A stretch of DNA of 40,539 nt from an uncultured Bacteroidales bacterium (GCA_900318665.1 ONLQ01000019.1:1-40539); one strand, 5' to 3'. Shown: positions 7,455-16,987, counted from the stretch's first letter. Numbers and translations are program-made. Notes: generated by a model not told the origin, from the sequence alone.

Positions 7455-9017
7455 ATGGCATTTGAAGAAAAAATAAAAGAACTGCTCGACCGACGCGGAG
7501 AGGCCAAGATGGGTGGCGGACAGAAACGCATTGACGCCCAGCACGAAAAAGGCAAACTTACCGCACGCGAGCGCATAACTCTGCTTCTCGACCCAGGTTC
7601 ATTCGAAGAGTTCGATATGTTCCTCACCCACCGCTGCACCAACTTTGACATGCAGAAACAGTCCTATCTCGGAGACGGCGTCGTTACAGGCTACGGCACC
7701 ATCAACGGCCGCCAAGTCTATGTTTTTGCACAGGACTTCACCGTTTTCGGCGGCTCCCTCAGCGAGACCATGGCACAGAAAATCTGCAAAGTGATGGACC
7801 AAGCCATGAAAGTTGGCGCCCCCGTCATCGGAATGAACGATTCCGGCGGTGCACGTATCCAGGAAGGTGTCAGTTCGCTGGCAGGCTTCGGTGAGATTTT
7901 TGAGCGCAACATCATGGCGTCGGGCGTCATACCCCAGATTAGCGCCATATTCGGTCCCTGCGCCGGTGGTTCTGTCTATAGCCCCGCACTCACCGACTTC
8001 ATCTTCATGTCGAAAGAGAACAGTTATATGTTCCTTACGGGCCCGAAGGTGGTGAAAACCGTCACTGGCGAAGATGTCTCCACCGAGAAACTTGGCGGAG
8101 CACAAGTCCACGCCACCAAGAGCGGTGTCACCCACTTTGTAGGCGAAACCGAGGAAGACACCATCCGCATGATTCGCGACCTGATGGGATATCTGCCTTC
8201 CAACAACTTCGAAGAGCCCCCATTCGTGGCCACCGAAGACCCAGTTGACCGTCTGGAAGACCGCCTCAACAGCATCATTCCTGACAATCCCAACGAGCCC
8301 TACGATGTCAAAGACATCATCTATGCCGTTGTTGACGACGCACGCTTCCTCGAAGTCCACGCCCGTTTCGCCACCAACATCGTTGTCGGATTCGCCCACA
8401 TGGGCGGCATGAGCGTCGGCATCGTCGCCAACCAGCCCAAGGCCATGGCAGGCGTGCTCGACAGCAACGCCAGCCGCAAGGCTGCACGCTTCGTGCGCTT
8501 CTGCGACGCCTTCAACATTCCCATCGTAACCTTCGTTGATGTGCCAGGTTTCCTGCCCGGCACAGGCCAGGAATACAACGGCGTTATCGACCACGGCGCA
8601 AAACTGCTCTTCGCCTATGGCGAGGCCACCGTGCCCAAAGTAGCCGTAACACTGCGCAAAGCCTATGGCGGCGCTCACATCGTCATGAGTTGCAAACAAC
8701 TTAAGAGCGACATCAACTACGCATGGCCCAGCGCACAGATTGCCGTCATGGGTGCCAGCGGTGCCATCGATGTCCTCTATGGCCGTCAACTCAAAGAACT
8801 TGCCGACAATCCCGAAGAGCGCGCCAAGTTCATTGCCGAAAAAGAAAAAGAATACAACGACCAGTTTTCCAATCCCTATTACGCAGCCAAGTTCGGATAT
8901 ATCGATGATGTCATCGAGCCGCGCAACACCCGTTTCCGCGTCATCCGTGCGCTGCAGGCGTTGTCCACAAAAAAGGACTCCCTCCCCATCAAGAAACACA
9001 GCAATATCCCGCTGTAG
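7455..9017 (+). CDS. mmdA: Methylmalonyl-CoA decarboxylase carboxyltransferase (alpha) subunit
   Basis: This 520-residue protein is an acyl-CoA carboxyltransferase of the PccB/MmdA family with two crotonase-like halves. Visible motifs are [22 protein letters not shown] near the N-terminus, [38 protein letters not shown] and [16 protein letters not shown] in the first half, and [19 protein letters not shown] and [12 protein letters not shown] in the second. Alone it could be propionyl-CoA carboxylase. Followed by OadG-, biotin- and OadB-type genes, it is best read as the subunit that moves CO2 from methylmalonyl-CoA to biotin, giving propionyl-CoA in propionate fermentation. It acts in the cytoplasm on the membrane complex. 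Confidence 0.92.
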   Translation: MAFEEKIKELLDRRGEAKMGGGQKRIDAQHEKGKLTARERITLLLDPGSFEEFDMFLTHRCTNFDMQKQSYLGDGVVTGYGTINGRQVYVFAQDFTVFGGSLSETMAQKICKVMDQAMKVGAPVIGMNDSGGARIQEGVSSLAGFGEIFERNIMASGVIPQISAIFGPCAGGSVYSPALTDFIFMSKENSYMFLTGPKVVKTVTGEDVSTEKLGGAQVHATKSGVTHFVGETEEDTIRMIRDLMGYLPSNNFEEPPFVATEDPVDRLEDRLNSIIPDNPNEPYDVKDIIYAVVDDARFLEVHARFATNIVVGFAHMGGMSVGIVANQPKAMAGVLDSNASRKAARFVRFCDAFNIPIVTFVDVPGFLPGTGQEYNGVIDHGAKLLFAYGEATVPKVAVTLRKAYGGAHIVMSCKQLKSDINYAWPSAQIAVMGASGAIDVLYGRQLKELADNPEERAKFIAEKEKEYNDQFSNPYYAAKFGYIDDVIEPRNTRFRVIRALQALSTKKDSLPIKKHSNIPL

Positions 9018-9097
9018 TTCACCATTCCACGGCGAGCAAACATCTCGCCAATTATCATAAACCAATTATTATTTAATCACAACCCGATAAACCAATT

Positions 9098-9484
9098 ATG
9101 AAAAAATCCATCCTTTCCCTTATCATAGCCACCGCTTTTGCATTTGTCATGAGCGCCTGCTGCAACAACAACGCCACCCCCGCCGAATGCGAGGACACCA
9201 CCGCTTGCACCGAGCAGACCGAGTGCCAGAAGAAATGCGAACTGCCCGAATGCACCTGCGCTGATGCCGAGTGCGTATGCAAGAGCCAGTGCGAGATGTG
9301 CGCCGACACCACCTGCGCACGTTGCGCTGCCGTGGCAGCCTGCAAGGCCAAAAAAGAAGCCTGCGGCGAGATGCCCGAGTGCTGCAAAGAGCAGAAACCT
9401 TGCTGCAAGGAAGGCGACAAAGCCTGCTGCAAAGAGGGCAAGCCCGAATGTCAGAAAAAAATGCGACAAAGAAAAATAGTCTGA
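9098..9484 (+). CDS. Cysteine-rich lipoprotein of unknown function
   Basis: This 128-residue protein starts with a lipoprotein signal (MKKSILSLIIATAFAFVMSAC, Cys21 as lipid site). The rest has about 23 cysteines, mostly spaced as CxC, CxxC, CC and CxxxC among acidic and lysine residues (PECCKEQKPCCKEG, DKACCKEGKPEC). That composition suggests metal binding or multiple disulfides in the envelope. The end is suspicious: at a run of seven A (9458-9464) the frame continues as MRQRKIV, whereas removal of one A gives KKCDKEK and a stop at 9479, matching the repeat pattern. It lies between mmdA and the OadG-type gene in the same direction. I recognise no family. Confidence 0.7.
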   Translation: MKKSILSLIIATAFAFVMSACCNNNATPAECEDTTACTEQTECQKKCELPECTCADAECVCKSQCEMCADTTCARCAAVAACKAKKEACGEMPECCKEQKPCCKEGDKACCKEGKPECQKKMRQRKIV

Positions 9485-9548
9485 CCCTCGGAGCACACTG
9501 GGACTAAACTGTTCGTTGTTTTTAACCCTTACTCATTCACTTGAGATT

Positions 9549-10577
9549 ATGAATAATGCAATCAGAAAAATAGCGGCATACATCACCTGTCTGGCGCTGT
9601 TTTCGGCGGTTGGCATCGCGCAGCCCCACCATCACGGCGGTGGCGCACCTATGCCCCCGCCGCAGGCCATGCCCGATTCGGCATGCCTTCCCGCCTGCCA
9701 CGCAGGCCAGCCCCCTATGCCGCATTGCGCCATAGAGTTCACCACCACCAAGGCCTGCCACACACCCATGGGCTTCGCAGTCATCGACAGCGTTGAGAAC
9801 GCCATTGAGTTCGTCGCCCTCAGCCACGATGCCGACAACGCCATGCAACGCATCGGCCACTATCGTGTTGACACCTACAAAGGACGCTACGATGTCAAAA
9901 AGATTCTGCGCCCCGTCAGCATCAAAGTCATAGGCCGTCATCTCCTTTTCCTCGCCACTGCCGAAGACAGTTCCTTCCTCGGCACACTGGCCATCAATCC
10001 GCAGGCTTCAGCCGACAACCTCGACGCACTTACGCTTTCGGGCATTCAGGGCTTCGCCTGCCATTCCGACGCCTTCGAATTCAACCCTATAGAAGGAAAA
10101 ATCTATGTCATGGGCTTTAACCCGACAGGCTACGACATCAACATCGTCAACCTCTCGGCGGGCATAGAAAACCTCGACCAGGCAACCGTCACACCGTTCC
10201 ACTACCATGTGCCGAAACAGGCCGAGAGTATCAAGGCCACCGACCCCTACGGTCTTGGACTCACTATGGTAGCAGTCCTCGTAGTGTTCTTCGCTCTCAT
10301 CTGTATCGCCCTAGTGCTCAAAGCCTTTGGACGTGCCGTGCTACACCTCGAGAAGCATAAGAGCGACAACGACCAGAGCAAGCGTCTCCAACGCCTCGTC
10401 TTTGGCACCGACGAAGAGGTCTATGTGGCTATCGCTACCGCCATCTATATGTATCAGGATGACCTCCACGACGACGAGGACAACATTCTTACCATCCAGA
10501 AGGTGGAACGCGCCTGGACGCCTTGGAACGCCAAGTTCTACAATATGAATCAATACTTTAACAGAAAGACCCGATAA
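9549..10577 (+). CDS. OadG/MmdD-type subunit with extended His/Cys-rich envelope domain
   Basis: The frame opens at 9516, but the ATG at 9549 gives a proper signal or anchor segment (IRKIAAYITCLALFSAVGIA) and a 342-residue product. Just after it comes a His/Cys/Pro-rich stretch (QPHHHGGGAP, ACLPACHAGQ, MPHC). An envelope domain of about 180 residues with many beta strands follows. One transmembrane helix (GLGLTMVAVLVVFFALICIA) and a cytoplasmic tail ending in TPWNAKFYNMN are typical of Bacteroidota OadG-family proteins. These small subunits hold the Na+-translocating decarboxylase complex together. This one is much longer than the usual 80-300 residues, and the extra domain is not one I recognise. 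The stop overlaps nothing; the biotin gene starts at the next base. Confidence 0.8.
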   Translation: MNNAIRKIAAYITCLALFSAVGIAQPHHHGGGAPMPPPQAMPDSACLPACHAGQPPMPHCAIEFTTTKACHTPMGFAVIDSVENAIEFVALSHDADNAMQRIGHYRVDTYKGRYDVKKILRPVSIKVIGRHLLFLATAEDSSFLGTLAINPQASADNLDALTLSGIQGFACHSDAFEFNPIEGKIYVMGFNPTGYDINIVNLSAGIENLDQATVTPFHYHVPKQAESIKATDPYGLGLTMVAVLVVFFALICIALVLKAFGRAVLHLEKHKSDNDQSKRLQRLVFGTDEEVYVAIATAIYMYQDDLHDDEDNILTIQKVERAWTPWNAKFYNMNQYFNRKTR

Positions 10578-11057
10578 ATGAAAACATTCAAATTCAAAAT
10601 AAACGGAAAAGACTATGCTGTCGACATAAAAGATGTTGACGGACAGGAAATGCGCGTAGCTGTCAACGGCACCGACTATCACGTCCTTGTTGACCAAGAA
10701 ATGCGCAAGATGTCAACCGTCAGCGAGCGTCCTGCTCCTCATGTTACCGCTGCCGCCAACGTGGTGCAACGTTACAATCCTGCCACCTCGCCCAAGGAAT
10801 CACCCGTGGCCACACCTCATGCCGCACCTAAGGCATCCTCTACGGGCAACACCGTCGTGGCACCTCTGCCCGGCACCATTCTTGATGTTTTTGTCAATGT
10901 TGGCGACACCGTAAAGGAAGGACAGAGCGTGGTACTGCTCGAGGCCATGAAGATGGAAAACCATATCGAGGCCGACGCCGCTGGCACCGTCAAGGAAGTC
11001 TGTGTGCGCAAAGGCGACAGCGTGCTTGAAAGCGACGTGCTTATCGTCATTGGATAG
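10578..11057 (+). CDS. mmdC: Biotin carboxyl carrier (gamma) subunit of methylmalonyl-CoA decarboxylase
   Basis: This 159-residue protein has a small N-terminal domain, a flexible Pro/Ala-rich linker (residues about 50-90) and a C-terminal biotinyl domain. The biotin site is EAMKMEN with Lys125, and the second half GTVKEVCVRKGDSV mirrors it as usual. It carries CO2 from the carboxyltransferase to the membrane beta subunit. It starts immediately after the OadG-type stop codon, which implies translational coupling. Confidence 0.93.
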   Translation: MKTFKFKINGKDYAVDIKDVDGQEMRVAVNGTDYHVLVDQEMRKMSTVSERPAPHVTAAANVVQRYNPATSPKESPVATPHAAPKASSTGNTVVAPLPGTILDVFVNVGDTVKEGQSVVLLEAMKMENHIEADAAGTVKEVCVRKGDSVLESDVLIVIG

Positions 11058-11132
11058 CATCGCCACTGCGATATGGCTCACTCCCATCACCACAAAACAC
11101 ACTAACACAAGTCTAATCAAAACATCTCAACA

Positions 11133-12302
11133 ATGTTAATGTTAGCCACAGGCAGCTTCATGGACTTCATGTCCACACAGTTGGTACAGTTCTGGCAGTA
11201 CACCGGATTTGCCAACGTGACGCTCGCCCATATCATAATGATACTCATAGGACTGCTGTTCATCTTTCTCGGCATCAAGAAAGAATTTGAGCCGCTGCTC
11301 CTCGTGCCCATCGGATTCGGAATCCTTGTGGGCAATATTCCCTTCTATCCCGGATTGAAGATAGGCATCTACGAGTCCGGCTCGGTGCTCAACATTCTCT
11401 ACCACGGCGTGCAGAACGGATGGTACCCGCCGCTCATCTTCCTCGGCATCGGTGCCATGACCGATTTCTCCGCCTTGCTATCCAACCCCAAACTCTTCCT
11501 CATTGGCGCTGCCGCCCAATGCGGCATCTTCGCCGCTTATGTCGGAGCCCTCACACTTGGCTTTGCCCCCAACGAGGCAGGCGCCATCGGCATCATTGGC
11601 GGTGCCGACGGTCCTACTGCCATCTTCCTCTCCTCGCAACTTGCACCCGACCTCATGGGCGCCATCGCAGTCTCGGCCTATAGTTATATGGCCCTCGTGC
11701 CTGTCATACAGCCGCCCATCATGCGCCTGCTCACCACCAAGGAGGAGCGCACCATCCGCATGCGTCCGCCACGCCGAGTGTCCAAACTGGAGAAAATCAT
11801 CTTCCCCATCCTCGGCCTCATCTTCTGTGCATTCATAGTGCCGTCGGGTCTGCCACTGCTGGGCATGCTCTTCTTCGGCAACCTGCTTAAAGAGAGCGGC
11901 GTCACCAAACGTTTGAGCGAGGTGGCCGCCAACGGCATCGTCAACGTCTGCACACTGCTCATCGGCATCACCGTGGGAGCCTCCACCCAGGCCACCACAT
12001 TCCTGACCGGCCGCTCCATACTCATCTTCTGCCTTGGAGCATTCTCCTTTGTCATTGCCACATTCTGCGGCGTTCTTTTTGTCAAGTTGTTCAACCTCTT
12101 CCTGAAGCCTGGCAACAAGATTAACCCCCTCATTGGCAACGCCGGTGTCAGCGCCGTTCCCGATGCCGCACGAGTGTCAAACACCGTCGGTTTGGAATAC
12201 GACAAAACCAACTATCTGCTCCAGCATGCCATGGGTCCCAACGTGGCCGGCGTCGTTGGTTCTGCCGTCGCTGCAGGTATCCTGCTCGCCTTCTTGCACT
12301 AA
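11133..12302 (+). CDS. mmdB: Na+-translocating decarboxylase beta subunit
   Basis: This 389-residue, highly hydrophobic protein matches the OadB/MmdB/GcdB family, which decarboxylates carboxybiotin and exports Na+ across the inner membrane. Characteristic pieces are PLLLVPIGFGILVGNIP, PPLIFLGIGAMTDFSALLSNP, the core GIIGGADGPTAIFLSSQLAP with its conserved Asp, SYMALVPVIQPPIMR, and the C-terminal NPLIGNAGVSAVPDAAR. With mmdA, the OadG-type subunit and mmdC it completes the complex. It is the last gene of the operon. Confidence 0.95.
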   Translation: MLMLATGSFMDFMSTQLVQFWQYTGFANVTLAHIIMILIGLLFIFLGIKKEFEPLLLVPIGFGILVGNIPFYPGLKIGIYESGSVLNILYHGVQNGWYPPLIFLGIGAMTDFSALLSNPKLFLIGAAAQCGIFAAYVGALTLGFAPNEAGAIGIIGGADGPTAIFLSSQLAPDLMGAIAVSAYSYMALVPVIQPPIMRLLTTKEERTIRMRPPRRVSKLEKIIFPILGLIFCAFIVPSGLPLLGMLFFGNLLKESGVTKRLSEVAANGIVNVCTLLIGITVGASTQATTFLTGRSILIFCLGAFSFVIATFCGVLFVKLFNLFLKPGNKINPLIGNAGVSAVPDAARVSNTVGLEYDKTNYLLQHAMGPNVAGVVGSAVAAGILLAFLH

Positions 12303-12339
12303 TTTCCAAAAAATCGTGGTTTTATACAAAAAATAATGA

Positions 12340-12347
12340 TACATTTG
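12340..12347 (+). promoter_or_regulatory. Possible -7 element upstream of icd
   Basis: TACATTTG matches TAnnTTTG about 110 nt before the icd start. The -33 position is not well matched (T-rich, no TTTG), so this is a moderate call. Confidence 0.35.
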
Positions 12348-12457
12348 CATTTGCCTTTGAACATCAATATATATTCATAATACATTAATATTCAAAAGCA
12401 AACGAGCACATATCGCAAAGACCTAACTTCTATAATCACAAATCAAAAATAAATATC

Positions 12458-13666
12458 ATGAAAAAAATTCAGATGACCACCCCGCTGGTCGAGATGGATG
12501 GCGACGAGATGACCCGCATCCTTTGGAAAATGATTAAGGACGAACTCATTCTCCCCTTCATTGACCTGAAAGCCGAATACTACGATCTCGGTCTGGTACA
12601 CCGCGACGAAACCCGCGACCAAGTTACCATCGACTCCGCAGAGGCCACCAAGAAATACGGTGTGGCTGTGAAGTGCGCTACCATCACCCCCAACCACCAG
12701 CGCATGGACGAGTATAAACTCCACGAGATGTGGAAGAGCCCCAACGGCACCATCCGTTCTATGCTCGACGGCACCGTGTTCCGTGCTCCCATCATCATTG
12801 ACAGCATTAAGCCTGCCGTGAAAAACTGGGAAAAGCCCATCACCATTGCCCGTCACGCCTATGGCGATGTCTATAAGAGCGTAGAAATCCGCGCCGAAGA
12901 GGCTGGCGTTGCCAAACTCGTTTTCGACGGTGAAAGCGGCAAACACGAAGAGGTTGTTATCCACAACTTCAAGGGCGCTGGCGTTCTGCAGGGCATGCAC
13001 AACACCGACAAGAGCATCCGTTCTTTCGCTCACGCTTGTTTCAAATATGCTGTTGACACCAAGCAGGACCTCTGGTTCAGCACCAAGGACACCATCAGCA
13101 AGAAATACGACGCACAGTTCAAGATTATCTTCCACGAAGTTTTCGAGGAGTACAAAGAGCAGTTTGAAAAACTCGGCATCGAGTTCTTCTACACCCTCAT
13201 CGACGATGCAGTGGCTCGCGTCATCCGCAGCAAGGGTGGCTACATCTGGGCCTGCAAGAACTACGACGGCGACGTCATGAGTGACATGGTTTCCACCGCT
13301 TTCGGCAGCCTCGCCATGATGACCTCCGTGCTCGTAAGCCCCGACGGCAAATACGAGTATGAGGCAGCCCACGGCACCGTAACTCGTCACTACTACAAAT
13401 ATCTGAAGGGCGAAGAGACCTCCACCAACCCCATGGCCACCATCTTTGCTTGGAGCGGTGCTCTGCGCAAACGTGGCGAAATGGACGGTCTGAAGGACCT
13501 CGCCAACTTCGGCGACCAACTCGAAGCCGCTTGCTTCGACACCCTCAACGAGGGTATCGTCACCAAGGACCTCGTTGCCCTGATGGAAGGCGTAACTCCC
13601 AAGGCTGTCAACAGCCTCGACTTCATCAAGGCTATCCGCGAGCGTCTCGAAAAACGTCTTGCATAA
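12458..13666 (+). CDS. icd: NADP-dependent isocitrate dehydrogenase, eukaryote-like homodimeric type
   Basis: This 402-residue enzyme oxidatively decarboxylates isocitrate to 2-oxoglutarate. [13 protein letters not shown] is the diagnostic N-terminus of the type II (eukaryote-like) subfamily. [33 protein letters not shown] and the metal-binding [13 protein letters not shown] follow, then [17 protein letters not shown] and [12 protein letters not shown] near the cofactor site. The length is right. It has its own leader and a strong terminator, so it is likely transcribed alone. Confidence 0.95.
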   Translation: MKKIQMTTPLVEMDGDEMTRILWKMIKDELILPFIDLKAEYYDLGLVHRDETRDQVTIDSAEATKKYGVAVKCATITPNHQRMDEYKLHEMWKSPNGTIRSMLDGTVFRAPIIIDSIKPAVKNWEKPITIARHAYGDVYKSVEIRAEEAGVAKLVFDGESGKHEEVVIHNFKGAGVLQGMHNTDKSIRSFAHACFKYAVDTKQDLWFSTKDTISKKYDAQFKIIFHEVFEEYKEQFEKLGIEFFYTLIDDAVARVIRSKGGYIWACKNYDGDVMSDMVSTAFGSLAMMTSVLVSPDGKYEYEAAHGTVTRHYYKYLKGEETSTNPMATIFAWSGALRKRGEMDGLKDLANFGDQLEAACFDTLNEGIVTKDLVALMEGVTPKAVNSLDFIKAIRERLEKRLA

Positions 13667-13683
13667 CCTTTGCATAAATCAAC

Positions 13684-13717
13684 AAAAAAAGCGGATGGGT
13701 TTCCATCCGCTTTTTTT
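13684..13717 (+). terminator. Rho-independent terminator of icd
   Basis: GCGGATGG (13691-13698) pairs with CCATCCGC (13703-13710) around a short loop, flanked by an A-run on the left and a T-run on the right. Because of the A-run it may also stop transcription arriving from the opposite side. Confidence 0.92.
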
Positions 13718-13741
13718 ATTTTATGGGATATTCTATTTAGG

Positions 13742-13777
13742 CATAGGTAATCCTATGTCCGCATAGGACTTCCTATA
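13742..13777. repeat. Two tandem mini-hairpins between convergent genes
   Basis: CATAGG-TAAT-CCTATG (13742-13757) is followed after 4 nt by CATAGG-ACTT-CCTATA (13762-13777). Each is a 6-bp stem with a 4-nt loop, repeated with a 20-nt period, right after the icd terminator and just before the stop of the opposite gene. Confidence 0.6.
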
Positions 13778-13779
13778 GA

Positions 13780-15327
13780 TTATTTTCCTTCCACAAAAGC
13801 ATTAATGCAGTTTATCCCGTCAAGAGCCGACGACACTATTCCTCCAGCATAGCCTGCCCCTTCGCCACAGGGATAAAGTCCTCGCAACTGTGGATGTTGG
13901 TAATCGCTCCCACGCGGAATACGCACAGGCGACGAGGTGCGCGACTCCACAGCCAGCACCGATGCCTCGGCAGTATAAAAGCCCCGCATCTTGCGGTCAA
14001 AATCGCGAAATGCCCTCTGCAGGCAGCCCACGACAAAATCAGGCAACGACTCTCGCAGCGAGGCACTGACGGTAGTTCCCATATATCCGCTCTTGTTTAG
14101 GCGCGTCGAGGCTCGGTTTTCGCAAAAGTCCGTCAGTCTCTGTGTTGGCGCATGAGTGGTGCAGCCAGCCTGCTCGTAAACACGCCGCTCCACCTCCTGC
14201 TGAAACCGCAGCAGGCTCAACGCTCCATATTTCTCATATTGAGGCACATCAGCATCTGATACCGTCACTGCTATACCGCTATTGGCAAATGACGAATTGC
14301 GATGCGAATTGCTCATGCCGTTCACCACCTGCTGCATGGCATCGGTAGCGGCAGGCACTATCACTCCACCTGGACACATGCAGAACGAAAACACACCGTG
14401 ACCATCCACCTGCGTGGTTAGGCTGTAGGCTGCCGCTGGCAGATAGCGAGAATAGTTCGGCGTGTGATATTGTATGCTATTGATAAGACTCTGCGGATGC
14501 TCCACCCTCACACCGAGAGCGAATGGCTTAGACTCAAGCAGCCAGCCACGACGGAAGAACAATTCGTATATGTCCCTCGCCGAATGGCCTGTTGCCAGTA
14601 TTACCGCCACGCCTTCTATAGTCCTGCCGTCTTCAGTTCTAACTCCCACTACCCTACCATCTCTTTCCACAAGGTCGGTCACCCTAGTCGAAAAATGATA
14701 CTCGCCGCCATACTCCTCTATAGTCGTACGTATTCGCGATATTATTCCGCCCAATCGGTCAGTGCCGATATGGGCATGAGCATCAATCATTATATCGGGG
14801 TCGGCGCCATGCTCCACAAAGTGCCGCAACACCTCCTGCACATTGCCGCGCTTGGTGCTACGAGTGTATAGTTTTCCATCGCTGAAAGTGCCAGCACCAC
14901 CCTCTCCAAAACACCAGTTGCTGTCGGGATTGACACGCGACTCCAAAACTATAGGGCGCAGGTCGCGGCCTCGGCTGCCCACAGGCTTGCCTCGCTCCAC
15001 TATTATGGGGCGCAGTCCCACTTCAAGGGCCCGCAATGCGGCAAAGAGTCCTGCAGGACCAGCACCGACAATCACCACAGGCTTTGCGTTGCGACAGTCG
15101 CGGTAATTGCCAGCGTATGATATCGCCTCAGGCCTCTCACCTTGCAGATACACCTCGGCCTGCGTGTGGTAGCGTATGCCGCGCCGCGAGTCCAAACTGC
15201 GACGAATTACACGCACCGCCGCCACGTCATCGACACGCACACCCAGTTGACGAGCCACAGCCTCGTTGCGCTGCCGCTCCACATAGTATTGTTCGGGAGT
15301 GAGGTCAATATCAATAACCCTTGCCAC
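13780..15327 (-). CDS. FAD-dependent dehydrogenase (COG2509-like)
   Basis: This 515-residue protein has a small N-terminal alpha/beta domain of about 80 residues, then the dinucleotide motif VVIVGAGPAGLFAAL (GAGPAG at residues 88-93). NWCFGEGGAGTFSDGKLYTR is strongly conserved in this family, and GVAVILATGHSARDIYE is the second FAD motif. The C-terminus reads LYPCGEGAGYAGGIVSSALDG. These flavoproteins are widespread but their substrate is unknown. It lies 8 nt downstream of nadB and is probably cotranscribed with it. Confidence 0.88.
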   Translation of the reverse strand: MARVIDIDLTPEQYYVERQRNEAVARQLGVRVDDVAAVRVIRRSLDSRRGIRYHTQAEVYLQGERPEAISYAGNYRDCRNAKPVVIVGAGPAGLFAALRALEVGLRPIIVERGKPVGSRGRDLRPIVLESRVNPDSNWCFGEGGAGTFSDGKLYTRSTKRGNVQEVLRHFVEHGADPDIMIDAHAHIGTDRLGGIISRIRTTIEEYGGEYHFSTRVTDLVERDGRVVGVRTEDGRTIEGVAVILATGHSARDIYELFFRRGWLLESKPFALGVRVEHPQSLINSIQYHTPNYSRYLPAAAYSLTTQVDGHGVFSFCMCPGGVIVPAATDAMQQVVNGMSNSHRNSSFANSGIAVTVSDADVPQYEKYGALSLLRFQQEVERRVYEQAGCTTHAPTQRLTDFCENRASTRLNKSGYMGTTVSASLRESLPDFVVGCLQRAFRDFDRKMRGFYTAEASVLAVESRTSSPVRIPRGSDYQHPQLRGLYPCGEGAGYAGGIVSSALDGINCINAFVEGK

Positions 15328-15335
15328 GCTGCAGC

Positions 15336-16895
15336 CTATTTCTTAATAAGGTCTATAGAAAAATGCAATCCTCGGTTCTCTCTCCGAGCCATAGCCTGCT
15401 TCGTTATGAGATAGGCGCAAGCAATGAGGTTCCTCAGTTCCGAAAGGTCCTCCGTCAGCACACTACGGTTATACAAATCCTCCGTCTCACGATAAATAAG
15501 GTTGAGGCGGTCCATAGCACGCTGCATACGTAAGTCACTGCGCACTATGCCAACGTAATTGGACATTATCTCTTGCAACTCCTTCTTGGTCTGCGTTATA
15601 AGCACCATTTCCTCGTTCAGCACCATACCCTCGGCGCTCCAGTCGGGCACCTTCTGGCATATCTCAACGTCTTTCACCCTCTCTATGGCTGCCATAGCGG
15701 CATTGTGAGCATACACCACGGCCTCAAGCAGCGAGTTGCTCGCCAAGCGGTTGCCGCCGTGCAGTCCCGTACACGAGCACTCGCCAGCAGCATAAAGGTT
15801 GCGAATACTGCTCTCGCCGTTCTTGTTCACGGCAATTCCGCCACATTGGTAGTGTACCGCCGGGCGGATAGGTATCATCTCCTTCGAGATATTGATGCCA
15901 ATCTCAAGACATTTGGCATATATGGTCGGAAAACCATTCATCAGTGCCGCACGCCCTATGTGGCGAGCGTCAAGATAAAGGTGGTCCACGCCGCTACGCT
16001 TCATCTCGTTGTCTATGGCGCGAGCCACAATGTCGCGCGGAGCCAAAGAGAGACGCGAGTCGTATTTGTGCATAAACTCCTCGCCGTTAGCATCTTTCAG
16101 CACGGCACCGGCACCTCGCAAAGCCTCCGTAATCAGGAATGCGGGCTTCTCGGCAGGATTATAGAGCGACGTGGGGTGAAACTGCACAAACTCCAAATCC
16201 TTCAAAACGCCACGAGCACGATGTACCATAGCCACTCCGTCGCCAGTAGAGATTATAGGCGTGGTCGTGGTGGTATATACGTTGCCCATACCGCCCGTGG
16301 CCAGCAAGGTCACCTTCGAGAGATAGGTATCAATCTGTTGCGTGCGGCAGTCCAAGGCATAAACGCCGTAACATTCAATGCCCTGCGTATGTTTCGTCAC
16401 ACGCTGTCCAAGATGGTGCTGCGTGATGAGGTCTATTGCAAAATGGTTCTCTTTCAGTTCAATATTGGGGTGGTCGTGTATCGCTTGAAGCAGTCCGCGT
16501 TCAATCTCCGCGCCAGTGTTGTCCTTGTGGTGCAGTATGCGGAAGGCGCTGTGTCCGCCCTCACGGTGCAGGTCAAAGTGGTCGCCCTCTCGGTCGAAAT
16601 TCACACCATAGCGCACCAGTTCCTTTATGCGGTCGGGAGCCTCGCGAATGGTCATCTCCACAACCTCGCGGTCGCCCAGACCATCGCCAGCCACAAGCGT
16701 GTCCTCTATATGCTTTTCAAAACTATCAGAGTCGTACATCACTGCGGCAATACCGCCCTGCGCATACTTGGTGCTGCCCTCCGAGGCGTCTGCCTTTGTC
16801 AATATGCACACTTTGCCGTATGGCGCAACTTTCAGGGCATAACTCAGACCAGCAATACCCGACCCAATAATAAGGAAATCAACTTCGTAACGCAT
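15336..16895 (-). CDS. nadB: L-aspartate oxidase
   Basis: This 519-residue flavoprotein oxidises L-aspartate to iminoaspartate, the first step of de novo NAD synthesis. The N-terminal FAD motif is FLIIGSGIAGLSYAL (residues 8-22), followed by KYAQGGIAAVMYDSDS and HREGGHSAFRILHHKDNTG. EFVQFHPTSLY and RPAVHYQCGGIAVN contain substrate-site residues, and LYAAGECSCTGLHGGNRLASNSLLEAVVY is the conserved C-terminal FAD segment (abridged ECSCTGLHGGNRLASNS). Fumarate reductase subunit A is related, but the HGGNRLASNS segment and lack of a partner subunit favour NadB. nadA and nadC are not in the window. Confidence 0.94.
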   Translation of the reverse strand: MRYEVDFLIIGSGIAGLSYALKVAPYGKVCILTKADASEGSTKYAQGGIAAVMYDSDSFEKHIEDTLVAGDGLGDREVVEMTIREAPDRIKELVRYGVNFDREGDHFDLHREGGHSAFRILHHKDNTGAEIERGLLQAIHDHPNIELKENHFAIDLITQHHLGQRVTKHTQGIECYGVYALDCRTQQIDTYLSKVTLLATGGMGNVYTTTTTPIISTGDGVAMVHRARGVLKDLEFVQFHPTSLYNPAEKPAFLITEALRGAGAVLKDANGEEFMHKYDSRLSLAPRDIVARAIDNEMKRSGVDHLYLDARHIGRAALMNGFPTIYAKCLEIGINISKEMIPIRPAVHYQCGGIAVNKNGESSIRNLYAAGECSCTGLHGGNRLASNSLLEAVVYAHNAAMAAIERVKDVEICQKVPDWSAEGMVLNEEMVLITQTKKELQEIMSNYVGIVRSDLRMQRAMDRLNLIYRETEDLYNRSVLTEDLSELRNLIACAYLITKQAMARRENRGLHFSIDLIKK

Positions 16896-16920
16896 GATTT
16901 ACATTTATGTGTTGATTAGG

Positions 16921-16928
16921 CAAATGTA
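16921..16928 (-). promoter_or_regulatory. Possible -7 element for nadB
   Basis: TACATTTG on the minus strand lies about 26 nt upstream of the nadB ATG and back to back with the tRNA promoter. The -33 region is T-rich without a perfect TTTG. Confidence 0.45.
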
Positions 16929-16956
16929 CAAAGAAAGCGTCGTTTTAAGAAAAAAT

Positions 16957-16987
16957 TTTGCCAATTTGCAAAATGTTCGTATCTTTG
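16957..16987 (+). promoter_or_regulatory. Promoter of tRNA-Cys
   Basis: TTTG (16957-16960), 19 nt, then TATCTTTG (16980-16987) is a full consensus match. Transcription would start near 16994, about 12 nt before the mature tRNA. Confidence 0.82.

Noticed and set aside
7599-9065. 488-codon minus-strand ORF opposite mmdA
   Set aside because: It is the shadow of a codon-biased, well identified gene; the translation is low in complexity and lacks domains.
12443-13675. 410-codon minus-strand ORF opposite icd
   Set aside because: Antisense shadow of the isocitrate dehydrogenase gene.
15573-16919. 448-codon + strand ORF opposite nadB
   Set aside because: Antisense shadow; nadB is unambiguous on the minus strand.
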